From Neomonachus schauinslandi (taxonomy: Eukaryota > Chordata > Mammalia > Carnivora > Phocidae): DNA of 64,000 nt. Positions 50,197 through 61,008 of the stretch are shown in pieces (position 1 is the first letter of the stretch; each line of letters begins with the position of its first letter). A program made the translations under genes and the position numbers. The DNA lies in assembly GCF_002201575.2 (NCBI RefSeq), contig NC_058404.1, positions 68,252,064 through 68,316,063 on the forward strand, written 5' to 3'. The notes under the pieces were generated by a model. It was not told where the DNA came from, searched no databases, and saw nothing but the letters and a program-made list of their open reading frames with translations.

Positions 50197-51204
50197 GTGT
50201 TCGCAGCCGCCGCCATGCGGCCATCGCTCACCAACGCCAGCACCGCCTCTAGCTCCGCGAGCTCCAGCCGAAGGAGAAGGGGGGTAAGTGAGGAGGTTTC
50301 TGTACCATGGCTCCTACAAAGCAGACTGCCCGCAAATCGACCAGTGATTTTTTTTTTTTTTTTTAAGATTTTATTTATTTATTTGACAGAGAGAGACACA
50401 GCGAGAGAGGGAACACAAGCAGGGGGAGTGGGAGAGGGAGAAGCAGGCTCCCCACAGAGCAGGGAGCCTGATGCGGGACTCGATCCCAAGACCCTGGGAC
50501 CACGACCCCAGCCGAAGGCAGTCGCCCAACCAACTGAGCCACCCAGGTGCCCTCGACCGGTGAATAAAGCACCGAGGCAGAACTGGCTACAAAAGCCACT
50601 CGCAAGAGTGCACCCTCTACTGGAAGGGTGAAGAAACCTCGTCGTTACAGGCCTGGGACTGTGGCACTCCGTGCAATTAGACGTTATCAGAAATCCACTG
50701 AAAATCTGATCTGCAAACTTTCTTTCCAGCGTCTGGTGCGAGAAATTGCTCAGGACTTCAAAACAGATCTGGGATTCCAGAGTACAGCTATTGGTGCTTT
50801 GCAGGAGGCAAGCGAGGCCTATCTTGTGGGCTTCTTTGAAGACACCAACCTGTGTGCTATCCATGCCAAATGTGTCACAATTATGCCAAAAGACATCCAG
50901 CTAGCGCGCCGCATACGTGGAGAACGTGCTTAAGAATCCACTATGATGGAAAACATTTCATTTCTTAAAAAAAAAAAAAAATTATCTTCTTCCTGTTATT
51001 GGTAGTTCTGAACACTAGATATTTTTTTTCCATGGGGTCAAAAGGTACCTAAGTATTTGATTGCAAGTGGAAAAATAGGGGACAGAAATCAGGTATTGGC
51101 AGGTTTTCCATTGTCATTTGTGTGTGAATTTTTAATATAAACGCAGGAACATATAGCATTAATGCCAGTCAAAATGTTTCAGTGAACACATTACAGCAGT
51201 TCAA
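50197..51204 (+). pseudogene. H3-3A (pseudogene): Processed histone H3.3 (H3-3A) pseudogene, 5' half of a chimera with L1
   Basis: It copies spliced H3-3A mRNA: a GC-rich 5' UTR joined directly to the 'gtaagtgaggaggtttctgtacc' leader and ATG at 50307, then the H3 coding region to TAA at 50931, then the H3-3A 3' UTR. The AIG residues (FQSTAIGALQEAS) and KSAPST mark H3.3 rather than replication-dependent H3. A SINE (50348-50552) splits codons 13-14. Nearby +1/-1 shifts and missense changes (for example MAPTKQTARK at the N-terminus, a cysteine near the C-terminus) leave no intact histone. The open part is about 50628-50930. The copy stops inside the 3' UTR at about 51204 without a poly(A) tail and runs straight into L1. 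In the parent gene H3.3 is the replication-independent nucleosomal H3; this copy is not expected to function. Confidence 0.95.
50348..50552 (-). mobile_element. Can-SINE nested in H3-3A pseudogene
   Basis: Reverse-oriented SINE with TSD TCGACCAGTGA (50337-50347) and TCGACCGGTGA (50553-50563), both made of H3 codons about 9-13. It therefore inserted after the retrocopy formed. Confidence 0.97.
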
Positions 51205-53101
51205 ATTGAGGGAGACACAAAGAAATGGAAAAATGTTCCATGCTCATGGATTGGAAGAACAAATATTGTGAAAAATGTCAATGCTACCTAGAGCAATCTA
51301 CACATTTAATGCAATCCCTATCAAAATACCATCCACTTTTTTCAAAGAAATGGAACAAATAATCCTAAACTTTGTATGGAACCAGAAAAGACCCCAAATA
51401 GCCAGAGGAATGTTGAAAAAGAAAAGCAAAGCTGGTGGCATCACAATTCCGGACTTCCAGCTCTATTACAAAGCTGTCATCATCAAGACAGTATGGTACT
51501 GCCACAAAAACAGACACATAGATCAATGGAACAGAATAGAGAGCCCAGAAATGGACCCTCAACTCTATGGTCAACTCATCTTTGACAAAGCAGGAAAGAA
51601 TGTCCAATGGAAAAAAGACAGTCTCTTCAACAAATGGTGTTGGGAAAATTGGACAGCCACATGCAGAAGAATGAAACTGGACCATTTCCTTACACCACAC
51701 ACAAAAATAGACTCAAAATAGATGAAAGAACTCAATGTGAGACAGGAATCCATCAAAATCTTAGAAGAGAACACAGGCAGCAACCTCTTCGACCTCAGCC
51801 ACAGCAACTTCTTCCTAGACACATCACCAAAGGCAAGGGAAGCAAGGGCAAAAATGAACTACTGGGTCTTCATCAAGATAAAAACTTTTGCACAGCAAAG
51901 GAAACAGTCAACAAAACCAAAAGACAACTGACAGAATAGGAGAAGATATTTGCAAATGACATAACAGATAAAGCGTTAGTATCCAAAATCTATAAAGAAC
52001 TGATCAAATTCAACACCCAAAGAACAAATGATCCAATCAAGAAATGGGCAGAAGACATGAACAGACATTTCTGCAAAGAAGACATCCAAATGGCCAACAG
52101 ACACATGAAAAAGTGCTCAACATCACTCGACATCAGGGAAATCCAAATCAAAACCTCAATGAGATATCACCTCACACCAGTCAGAATGGCTAAAATTAAC
52201 AAGTCAGGAAATGACATATGTTGGCAGGGATGCGGAGAAAGGGGAACGCTCCTACACTGTTGGTGGGAATGCAAGCCGGTGCAGCCACTCTGGAAAACAA
52301 TATGGAGGTTCCTCAAAAAGTTGAAAATAGAGCTACCCTATGACCCAGCAATTGTACTACCGGGTATTTACCCCAAAGATACAAATGTAGTGATCTGAAG
52401 GGGTATGTGTACCCCAATATTTATAGCAGCAATGTCCACAACAGCCAAACTATGGAAAGAGCCAAGATGTCCATCAACAGATGAATGGATAAAGAAGATG
52501 TGGTATATACACACAATAGAATATTAGGCAGCCATCAAAAAAAACCGAAATCTTGCCATTTGCAATGACATGGATAAACTAGAGGGTATTATGCTAAGCG
52601 AAATAAGTCAATCAGAGAACAACAAGTATCATATGATCTCACTGATACAAGGAATTCTTAATTTCAGGAAACAAACTGAAGGTTGCTGGAGTGGTGGGGG
52701 TGGGAGGGATGGGTGGCTGGGTGATAGATATTGCGGAGGGTATGTGCTATGGTGAGTGCTGTGAATTGTGTAAGACTGATGAATCACAGACCTGTACCTC
52801 TGAAACAAATAATACATTATATGTTGGAAAAAAAAAAAGAAAAAGAAGAAGATAGTAAGAAGGGAAAAATAAAGGGAAAATCGGAGGGGGAGACAAACCA
52901 TGAGAGACTATGGACTCTGAGAAACAAACTGAGGGTTTTAAGGGGGGGGACTCGTTAACCTGGTGATGGGTATTAAGGAGGGCACGTATTGAATGGAGCA
53001 CTGGGTGTTATACGCAAACAATGAATCATGGAACACTACATCAAAAACTAAAGATGTAATGTATGGTGACTAACATAACATAATAAAATTAAATTAAAAA
53101 A

Positions 53102-53102
<1 letters not shown>
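51205..53102 (+). mobile_element. 5'-truncated carnivore L1, 3' half of the chimera
   Basis: It begins in ORF2 ('attgagggagacacaaagaaatgg'). ORF2 C-terminal coding follows in broken pieces: 51275-51721 ends at a nonsense TAG where a tryptophan codon is usual, and 51722-51931 and 52057-52398 are in other frames, the last with GTLLHCWWECKPVQP. The 3' UTR has two related modules: the first ends 'caaataatacattatatgttgg' plus an internal A-rich run at 52828-52860, and the second ends near 53100. No TSD matches its 5' junction. Its 3' TSD matches the sequence upstream of the H3 portion. Confidence 0.95.
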
Positions 53103-53145
<43 letters not shown>

Positions 53146-53158
53146 AANNNNNNNNNNA

Positions 53159-53218
<60 letters not shown>

Positions 53219-53220
53219 AA
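53101..53220 (+). repeat. (GAAA)n microsatellite with N gap
   Basis: The L1 A tail has expanded into a GAAA array of about 110 bp. Ten N residues at 53148-53157 mark an assembly gap, so the true length is unknown. Confidence 0.97.
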
Positions 53221-53229
53221 CCAGACTGG
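53215..53229 (+). repeat. 3' TSD of the H3-3A/L1 chimeric insertion
   Basis: AAGAAACCAGACTGG. The first six bases overlap the GAAA array, but CCAGACTGG is outside it and unambiguous. Confidence 0.88.
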
Positions 53230-53400
53230 CCAGCGCATAGGGGATATGTTGAAAAATACAATTAGGCAGAAGAACAGGATCAGAGTATAGACAACCTTAG
53301 AAGCCAAGAAGACAAGACAAGCTTTCTTGGCCCCTCCACTGTCCAGTTCTAGACCTCTCTGGATCTTGCACCCCTTATTTATTAGAAGACAGAAGTGAGG

Positions 53401-53598
53401 GGCGCCTGGGTGGCTCAGTCGTTAAGCGTCTGCCTTCGGCTCAGGTCATGATTCCAGGATCCTGGGATCGAGCCCCGCATCGGGCTCCCTGCTCGGCGGG
53501 AAGCCTGCTTCTCCCTCTCCTGCTCCCCCTGCTTGTGTTCCCTCTCTAGCTGTCTCTCTGTCTAATAAATAAATAAAATCTTTAAAAAAAAAAAAAAA
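53401..53598 (+). mobile_element. Can-SINE, young type
   Basis: Near-consensus, perfect TSD AGAAGACAGAAGTGAGG at 53384-53400 and 53599-53615. Confidence 0.97.
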
Positions 53599-54024
53599 AG
53601 AAGACAGAAGTGAGGCAGCTGGGAAGTTGACCCAGTCTCCCACTTGCAGAGTTATGATTTAATATGATTGCCCAAGAGAAACTCATTGTATGTCCTTGAG
53701 CAGGGAAATAATAAGATGAAAGGGATGGTTTAAAAAGATGAGCTTGTCAGCAAATATCTATTGCAGGAATTACTATGTTGATAACACTCTCAGTACAATA
53801 CCTTCTATCCTGATGTCATATTTTAGAATCTTCAGAAAGCCTTTGATATGCACTGAACATGAAACATATATCACTGCTAAAGACAGGCAGTATGTTTCCC
53901 TCTTAGAAAGCATAATGATATAATTGCAAAATGGATTCAGATGAGTGTTTCAAAAGAGGTACTTAAGGTGGTGAAATACGTAACTACACTCAGGAACTGT
54001 TCAACAATCTCATAGATATAGCTA

Positions 54025-54345
54025 CTCTTCATTTATTCAGCATGTTATTGAGCACTGCTATGTGCCAGGCATAGTGCTAGGTTAGGAAAACAGTGGTAAA
54101 TCAAATGGATGTGCACTCTTCCTTCATAGAGCTTATAATCTAGGGGAGACATATAAATATGCATAAGCAAACCGCCAGCAGGACTGTGAAAAAAAGAAAA
54201 TACTGGGATGTTGAGCAGTCTATGGACCTGGTTTAGACTGGAAAGCAGGAAAAATTGACAAACCTTCTGTGAGAGAGAAATATTTAAGCTGAGACCTGAA
54301 GGATGAGAAAAAGTCAACTAGGCCAGAATTAGGGAGAATACTTGG
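54025..54345 (-). repeat. L2 element, antisense
   Basis: 'gttattgagcactgctatgtgccaggcatagtgctagg' followed by 'tatttaagctgagacctgaaggatgag' and 'ggagaatacttggagggg' is the reverse complement of the L2 3' region. Confidence 0.85.
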
Positions 54346-54559
54346 AGGGGAAGGTATCACATTTCCTTTTTCTTGGAAGAGTATAGTGAAGACTGTATGG
54401 GAGTTTATAAGACATAAGATAGCAGCAGATCATGGCTGAACAGGAAAGGTGGCTTATTGTCAATTTGCCCCAGTCCATTGAAATCACCAGCTATCTCTAC
54501 AGAAGGGTCAGTAGAAAGAATGTAGTCCCTGATTCACCAACGTCACCAACATACTTGGC

Positions 54560-55003
54560 TGCCAACCTGTTGGTTCACAAACCGGCCCTCGTAGACAAAG
54601 GACAAAGAAAGACTGAAGAAAGAAGCAGACCACTCCAAATTGGTAGGAGCCAGTTTTAATAAGCAAAGGAACTTACACATGAGCCTTGTTCTGAGCAGTC
54701 GCAAGGTAAGATCTCTCAATCTACCCGCTAGAATCTTAAAAGTATACATAGAGGCCTTAACTGGGTTCAATGGCACATCCACCTAAATGGTCTCAACACC
54801 ACATTTCTCTCTCAAGGCTGAGTCCTTGGGGCAGTTTCTAGCCTCAGAAAGGTAGTTAGAACTCACATTCTAAAAATGGGAGGGTGTGGGGAGCCTCTGA
54901 TTGCCCAGGTCCAGCTTGCGGGGCCAACTGGCAGTCACATTCTCTTAATGACCCCCTCTAACATTTCATCTCTTGAGACTGGCTCTTACAATCTTATATG
55001 ACA
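54560..55003 (-). mobile_element. 3' LTR of degenerate minus-strand ERV
   Basis: It aligns along its length with the 5' LTR at 61009-61445 ('aaaccggccc', 'gaatcttaaaagtat', 'atggtctcaac', 'ctctctcaaggctg' shared). It begins TG and ends CA. On the minus strand there is a TATA-like element near 54737-54750 and an attaaa-type poly(A) signal near 54653-54660. The two LTRs have diverged clearly by eye, so the insertion is not recent. Confidence 0.85.
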
Positions 55004-55025
55004 ACCCCCCCACCTCCCTTCCTAA
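55004..55025 (-). promoter_or_regulatory. Polypurine tract of the ERV
   Basis: The plus strand reads accccccccacctcccttcct, so the minus strand is purine-rich and directly precedes the U3 of the 3' LTR. This is the expected plus-strand primer position. Confidence 0.7.
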
Positions 55026-55029
55026 TGTG

Positions 55030-56990
55030 CCCTGAGAGATCAATGAGGCGTTTCACTAACATGGAGGTGGCCTATTTGGCGGGTGACCGGCTGCCTTGGA
55101 GGCAGATGGCACAGCAACAGTATAGACATATGCAACAGAAAACAGAGATTAAGATAAAGATTTCCAAAATAAGTAACAGTTTTTTCTGTCAAGAGCCCCA
55201 TGATCTGAACCACTGATTTTATTAAGTCCTCTAGGTTGTGGGTCAAATCACTCAGGGTATTCATTTGTATCTTTATGTGATTTAATAAAGATGCTACATT
55301 AGCAGACTCATCAAGCAGAAACATATAACATTCTGTTTGGATGACGGCACAGGTGCTCATTATCATGAGGCAATGACAATATCCAAGGCCATCCTATTTT
55401 GGAAAACAGCTTTTCTCATAAGAGACATTTCAGTATTCAGTAAGGATAGGCTTTGTTGGCTATCATTTAAAGCTTGCTGAGTGAATTTAGTTAAGAGCTT
55501 CTGTATGTGCTGTAATGTCCTCCAAGCCAATGGAAGGAACAGACATGGAGGCCATCGATCTTACCAGTGGAAAATACAGCATGCCCATCTGGCCTCGAAA
55601 AGAGGGTGGTTGACAATTGTTGTTACCATGAGGTAGATTCTCCCCTGTGCCCAGGGAAAACCCAGGGTGCAGAGGCCCAATAGCCCAGGTGGAGGCCACA
55701 GCCAAAGATTTGTGCCTCATAATCACTTGGGCTTACCCAATAAATACCTGGGAGTATTTAGCCCTAACTGGTCAGTTAGGGCTAAACCAATCATTATCCT
55801 TGTGTGTGACTGAATGACTACACAGTTCCAGTGATATCCATCCCATATTTCTGGTACAATTGGGTTAGTTCTATTTTGAATAATTTTCCTGTTCCCAGTA
55901 CCTGGGTGTTCAAATGTCCATAACTTGGGGTAATGCACATAAACCCATCTCAAATCTGAGCATAGCCACCCATGTCTCTAATAGAGGTATTTTTAGGACC
56001 CTTCTGGTCAGCAGTTTGATGGGCTCCCTGTGTAGTTTGATTGACAGAAAAAGAATACCCATGTCCAGTGTTATTAATAGCATTAATAAACCTGGCCAGG
56101 TTTTTGGATCACTACTGGTAATATCAGATGAATTAAGAGTACCAGTCTTAGCTTGTTTTCCTTAATGTGCTGCTTTAGGGCCTTTTAATCCCCTCCCTGG
56201 ATGATGATAGCCATCATGGTCATCCTGACAACCTAGAGAGGGGCATCTGCCCACATACCTAATAGTTGGATTGATTTCTTTGTTGGGTACAGGAGTGGGC
56301 TTATCGATTGTAGAAAGGTATTTCCATCAGGTGTCCATCCTATAACGAGACACCATAGGAGCAGCAGAAATCTAAGGTTGAAAAGACAGATATTTAGTAG
56401 GAACTTGTATGGGAAGGTCTTTCCCTTCCATAAGAATTACACCTGTGGCCTGATCCTTAGATGTTAACGTGGCTGCAGCTTTAGGAATTTGATCTGATTG
56501 TGCATAGCATACATGTTGGCCAGGAGAGGCAGCACTATTAGAAGTGAGGAGATAAACTGGGGGTAGGATACGCCAGACCAGGTTCCCCACCTTCTCCCTT
56601 TTCAATGGTGTGTGTTCCATTCCAGGTATCGTGTCCTGCTTACAGCAGGACAGTGGGATCCCAATGGAGACTGAGTAGTTCCTCCTTACCCAGGGGCATG
56701 AAGTAATATCCTGACAAGATGTCCTATTGCAAATTCCAATAAATAATTCTTTTCTCCAGCAGGATGGGGCTCAGTGTTCTCTGCAGCTTAGCATGTTGAT
56801 CCACAAGTAAGAGTTGGAGCAATGGCCATTTCCCATGATTTCCATACTTTTAAAGGTATTGGATGTTTCAGCAGGGATCCCCAGTCTGGCATATGAGGCA
56901 ACAGGCCTGATTTATCCAAATGTATTTCAAATATATTAAAGTCTGGGACAGTACTTCAGTCCATTCCAACAAGGTGGTTTCACTTGTTAG
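55030..56990 (-). pseudogene. env (pseudogene): ERV env remnant
   Basis: On the minus strand, envelope-like coding survives in separate short frames. 55953-55723 and 55726-55487 look like surface-subunit sequence, and 55480-55040 looks like the transmembrane subunit, with a heptad-like stretch, a paired-cysteine region near 55340 and a hydrophobic segment near 55160-55090. Several in-frame stops, including ones just before the cysteine region, separate the parts. No complete envelope frame exists. Identification rests on position between pol and the 3' LTR and on general envelope organisation. The boundary with the end of pol (about 56400-57000) is unclear. Confidence 0.6.
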
Positions 56991-56999
56991 TCATTTAAT

Positions 57000-57530
57000 C
57001 TGTTGCTTTAATACTCCATTTTTCCTTTCCATTAACCTTGTTGTTTGTGGGTTAGAGGGGAGATAGAACCTTCATTCGATGTCATGTTCTATTGCCCAGT
57101 CTTGCCTATAATGACCTCTGAAATGTGACTCCTGATCACTGTCTATCTGATCAGAATATCCATACATAGAATTCAGCTTCTTTAATCCCCTGATGGTGGC
57201 AGCCTGGTTTGCACAGTGACAATGAAAAGCTTGAGTTAAGCCAGATACAGTATCCACACAAACCAAAGTATACTTAGAATCTTGGCTCAGAGGGAAGGGG
57301 TCAGTATAATCAATTTGCCAATTCCTCATCAGTTGGGAACGTCAGTGGATGGCCCCAGATTCCACTGGCAGTCGCTTTGGGTGCTGTTTGGAACATGCAG
57401 GGCATGCTGTTACTACATTAACAAAATCACTGTATTTCAAGGGCAATCCAGCATCCTTGGCAATATGCCATCCCATGTGGGTGCTATGGTTGTTCCTCTT
57501 TTCATACATCCAATTTACCGTATCTAATGA
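57000..57530 (-). pseudogene. pol (pseudogene): ERV integrase remnant (end of pol)
   Basis: The minus strand encodes the HHCC zinc-binding region, with histidines around 57470-57490 and CPAC at 57393-57404. The catalytic core follows in the frame 57329-57072, beginning MRNWQIDYTDP and containing the second aspartate in DSDQESHF. Zinc region and core lie in different frames. The third catalytic residue is not in this open piece. Confidence 0.85.
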
Positions 57531-57664
57531 AGGGTCGGCTGCTAGGGTTTTTAACCCAAGCTAAGGCATCAGCTTTCTGGTTAGCAGGGGGTGTCAGTGC
57601 TTTATGATGTAGAGGACAGAGAAGACTGCCTCAGGCTCTTGCAGGCAGACCCAAATGCCTTTCT

Positions 57665-58080
57665 CTATCTCATGATCTCACCGGGGCTTATTCATGATCG
57701 TCCACCCCTCAGTTTCCCGTTGTCCAAGCCAAAGGGTTAATCCCTTTAGAACAGCCCAATTGTCATTGCGGCCAGAGCTCAGGAGTGATCACCAGCCAAA
57801 GTGCTCTGAGTTCAGCCCACTGGCTGCTGCAGTTTGTTTCTGTTTCAATCCAGATGGCATCAGTGTTGGGCTGAACAGCAATTACAATCCATGTGGCCAA
57901 TTGCTTGATTAGATCTATCCATATACTAGGTATCAATGGGAATTTCCTCATTCTCTTCTCCATAGGAATAGAGGTGGAGGTATTTGGAGGATCTGCATAC
58001 TCTACAGGGCCTAGGAGCATTCCAGAGACAGTGGGCTGGTGGACAGGGTTCTCCTTTGCTGCAATAAGCATGCCACATAG
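57665..58080 (-). pseudogene. pol (pseudogene): ERV RNase H remnant
   Basis: The minus strand 58071-57763 contains SSQWAELRALWLV, the RNase H helix motif, and 57760-57670 continues with NWAVLKGLTLWLGQ after a frameshift. Order and spacing between RT and integrase fit a retroviral pol. Confidence 0.75.
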
Positions 58081-58099
58081 TCAAAGTGGCAGTTTGAGC

Positions 58100-59170
58100 C
58101 ATAGCAGAGGTGGGTGGATGGAACATATTCTCAATTTACCCTTTCAGAGCAGGGAAGTCCTTACCATACTATGCAGTACCTTCATGAGAGGCTCTACATG
58201 AGGAAGATTGTTCCTCTACATGAGGAACATTGCCTCCATAGCACACCGCTAGGAGCTGTTGCTTTATGGGGGTATATTGGGTTTCTGTCCCTTTCCAGAG
58301 CTGGGACCAAAATCCCTGGGGTATTCTCTCCTTTTGTTTGTTTCTGCCACAGTGTCCAATTCATACCTTCTGAAGTCACAGATACATCTGACTCTTATCG
58401 TAGCCCTGCTTTGGGAGAATTGCTCAGAGTTTCAATCTGTTTCATTAGTATTTTTGCCATCTCAAAGTCAGCTTGCTGCTCTAATCCCCAGTCCCATATG
58501 TGCCATTTCCTTACCTGGCAGCACATGGGACAGAGGCACTATGTCAGATGGGGAATAAAAATCCTCCAAAACCTCCAAATCTGTACAAAGGCTTGCATCT
58601 CTTTCATGTTCTTAGGGGTTGAATGGGCTTGCATTTTATCAATCACAGTTTTGGGGACAATGCACATCTTACCTGATCAAATGACTCCCCAAAACATTAC
58701 AGTGGTCCCCGGGCCTTGAATTTTTTGTGGGTTTAATATTTATCCTCTCCCTCAAAGATGTTCCAGCAAAGTTTGCAGAATGTCCTACAGGAGAGGTGAG
58801 TCTTCACATGTTAACATTATGTTATCAATGTAATGGGCCCATTTGATTGATGTGGGAAAGGAGAACAATAACAGATCTCGTGTTACCATCCTATGACATA
58901 TTGTGGAGCCAGGCGGGTGGACTTGAGGAAGCACTTGATAGGTCCGTTGTTGTCCCTCCCATATTAAAGCAAATTAATCTTGTAATTCAGTGGCCATGGG
59001 TACACCGGAAAAAAAAAAAATGTGCTAAGCCCAGTACAGCATGATATATTCCTAGGACCATGGCCAAGGTATCTAAGATGGTGGCAATGTTGGGCACAGG
59101 CACATGGATGGGGAGCACTACCTTGTTCAGTTGTCTGTAGTCCCTGGTCATCTGCCACGAGCTATCTGGC
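58100..59170 (-). pseudogene. pol (pseudogene): ERV reverse transcriptase remnant
   Basis: The minus strand encodes DYRQLN at 59125-59142, the N-terminal RT signature. The active-site box is at 58821-58832 and reads YIDN, with asparagine where the family has a second aspartate. Many stops and shifts break the domain. An A run at 59009-59020 (T on the coding strand) is one local disruption. Confidence 0.85.
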
Positions 59171-59174
59171 TTTT

Positions 59175-59530
59175 TTAGTGGCCATACTGAACCATACCAG
59201 TAAACCTTACTGGTTCCCAGTTGGCATTTCCCCTTAGCATTAGTTTGATTAACCGGGAAAAATTCAGCAATAGAATCTGCAGAGTTTGACCTGGTAGGAT
59301 ATCACTGCCTAATATTTTCTCTGGTATTGAACAGAGAAAAACTTTATATTCTTGTGGGGGAGAATACCCACTTTGCAGTGTCAAAAAGACCTTCCTAATC
59401 ATAACTGTTTGCCCTCCATAACCATCAATGGCATTGAGGGGGCTAGAAAACTTTTGAAGGTTACTATGTATTATAGTACACCTAGCTTCAGTGTCATCTG
59501 GAGCTGTCACCTTTTGTTTATTTCTGGGAA
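59175..59530 (-). pseudogene. pro (pseudogene): ERV protease remnant
   Basis: The minus-strand frame 59510-59175 encodes DDTEARCTII near its start (the active-site DT at 59490-59495) with a glutamate where aspartic proteases have glycine, then GYGGQTVMIRK and later ILGSDIL, the usual motif near the protease C-terminus. It ends just upstream of RT. Confidence 0.75.
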
Positions 59531-59599
59531 ACCAGTGAATAGTGAGCTCAACATGAGGCCTCTAATCGCCTCTAATGGCCCTCACCTGGAGGCCATTTT

Positions 59600-60259
59600 G
59601 GCCTGCACCATATACCTAAGGCGTGGGAGGCACCTACCCAGAATAGGACTGAATCACTGAGGCCTCTGCTGAAGCAGGTGGAACATTAGGGATAATAGTA
59701 ACAGGGGAAGGTCTGAACTATTGTCCAGGTTTTAAAGCTTTCCATAAGCCGACCAAAACAGCATTGGGTTGTCAGTCTATTTGTTTAGGTGGGGTCCTAG
59801 AAGTAATGAGGTTCCCATAGCCCATACCCACTTCTGGAACTTGTCAGTCAAACCCAGATTAACAATAGATTGCCTAATATCATAAATGTCTTGTCCCATG
59901 ACTGGTTTCATCAAGCATATCAGTGTCCTCTACCAGGTACTGGGGCAGACTGGAGAATCCTAGCTCTCATTCCTGCCATGAATGTAGCCCAATCAGGGCC
60001 TTCAAAGACAGGGGCATAGATGGCTTGTGTCATCCCTAACTCTCTAAGAATTTGTTGTAACACCTCTATAGATTTCCAGGGTCCCACATGCCCAGCATAA
60101 TTCCCCTTATTGGGCCAAGCCTCCCTGAAGGTTAGAATAATCCAGTCTAAAAGGGAATGAGTATCTTGAATCCCCCAGGTGCCCTGCAGGTACTGCAGGA
60201 GGCCAGAATGTGTGATGATGTTCATTTTCTCTGCCTCCTGCCCAGTCAAAGAAATGCAA

Positions 60260-60291
<32 letters not shown>

Positions 60292-60970
60292 CCCGTATCC
60301 CATAGCCATGCTAACCATGCATGGATACTTACCCTGGCCTTTTGTTGGAATTTGGCAGCCCTATCAATAAGCTCAGCGGGAGTATAGTCTCTCATCATGA
60401 ACATTTCCTGAACTGGGGGCTGCCCAACTAGCTGGGGTTATTGTTGCTGTGTTTTTGCTTTCCTTTGCATTAGGGGTCAGAAAGCATGGGGCACCCTGTC
60501 TATTTCATTGTCAATCACCACAGCATCCTACCCTTCTTTTTCTTCACTTTCCCAGGGATTCCACCTCTTAGTCTCCCAAACAGGCTTTGTCACAAGTACT
60601 CAGACCCTAATCCTCAGCAGTTTGTGCCCCCCCTGTGTTGCAAAACGGCACCCTAAATTCTCCCACTTACTATCCTACTCTCCCACCTCATCTGCCAGCC
60701 CCAAAGCCAGCAGATTAGTGGACACCAGCATATCCTTCTCTAATAACGTCAGCTCTTCTTCCAACTTTCTAACACGAGCTTTAGCCTCTAGGTGGGCATC
60801 GGCAGCCACCAAATGGCCATAGTAGAGGCCAGCCCGCTTGTGGCAGCCATGTGCAGCTCCTCCGAGGAGCGCATTAGACCAGCTGGTGCTTTCCGGGCGC
60901 CCCATACTCCTGCAGAAGTCCGCAAGCATCTAACATACAGGACACCCCTCCCCACACCGAGGCGGGAGTT
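59600..60970 (-). pseudogene. gag (pseudogene): ERV gag remnant
   Basis: On the minus strand, the frame 60929-60675 has a charged, coiled-coil-like stretch (ARVRKLEEELTLLEKD) typical of a matrix-proximal gag region. The frame 60318-59920 resembles capsid, with a possible major homology region around FEGPDWATFMAGM near 60010-59970. A (CA)15 microsatellite at 60260-60290 has expanded inside it. No nucleocapsid zinc knuckle was recognised. Frames are broken. Confidence 0.65.
60260..60290 (+). repeat. (CA)15 microsatellite inside ERV gag
   Basis: 31 bp of uninterrupted CA. It produces the repetitive Cys-Val peptide in the minus frame, which is not ancestral coding. Confidence 0.96.
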
Positions 60971-61008
60971 CCCCCACAGATGCTCATTTCATCAGTCTCC
61001 TGGCAGGC

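Noticed and set aside
50164..50631. 155-codon open frame across the H3 leader and SINE
   Set aside because: It runs through 5' UTR sequence and an antisense SINE. Its length is chance.
50628..50933. Open frame encoding about 100 residues of histone H3.3
   Set aside because: It lacks the N-terminal tail, starts at a GTG codon, follows frameshifts and a SINE, carries several missense changes and has no intron. It is part of a processed pseudogene, not a histone gene.
51205..53102. L1 as an independent insertion beside an older H3 retrocopy
   Set aside because: No TSD exists at 51204/51205, the H3 copy has no poly(A), and the L1 3' TSD matches the base run before the H3 5' UTR. One composite event explains all three.
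53089..53307. Open frame with repeated FFLS peptide
   Set aside because: It is the translated GAAA array plus N gap.
58114..58719. 201-codon plus-strand open frame, the longest in the window
   Set aside because: It is the antisense shadow of the minus-strand RT region of the degenerate ERV.
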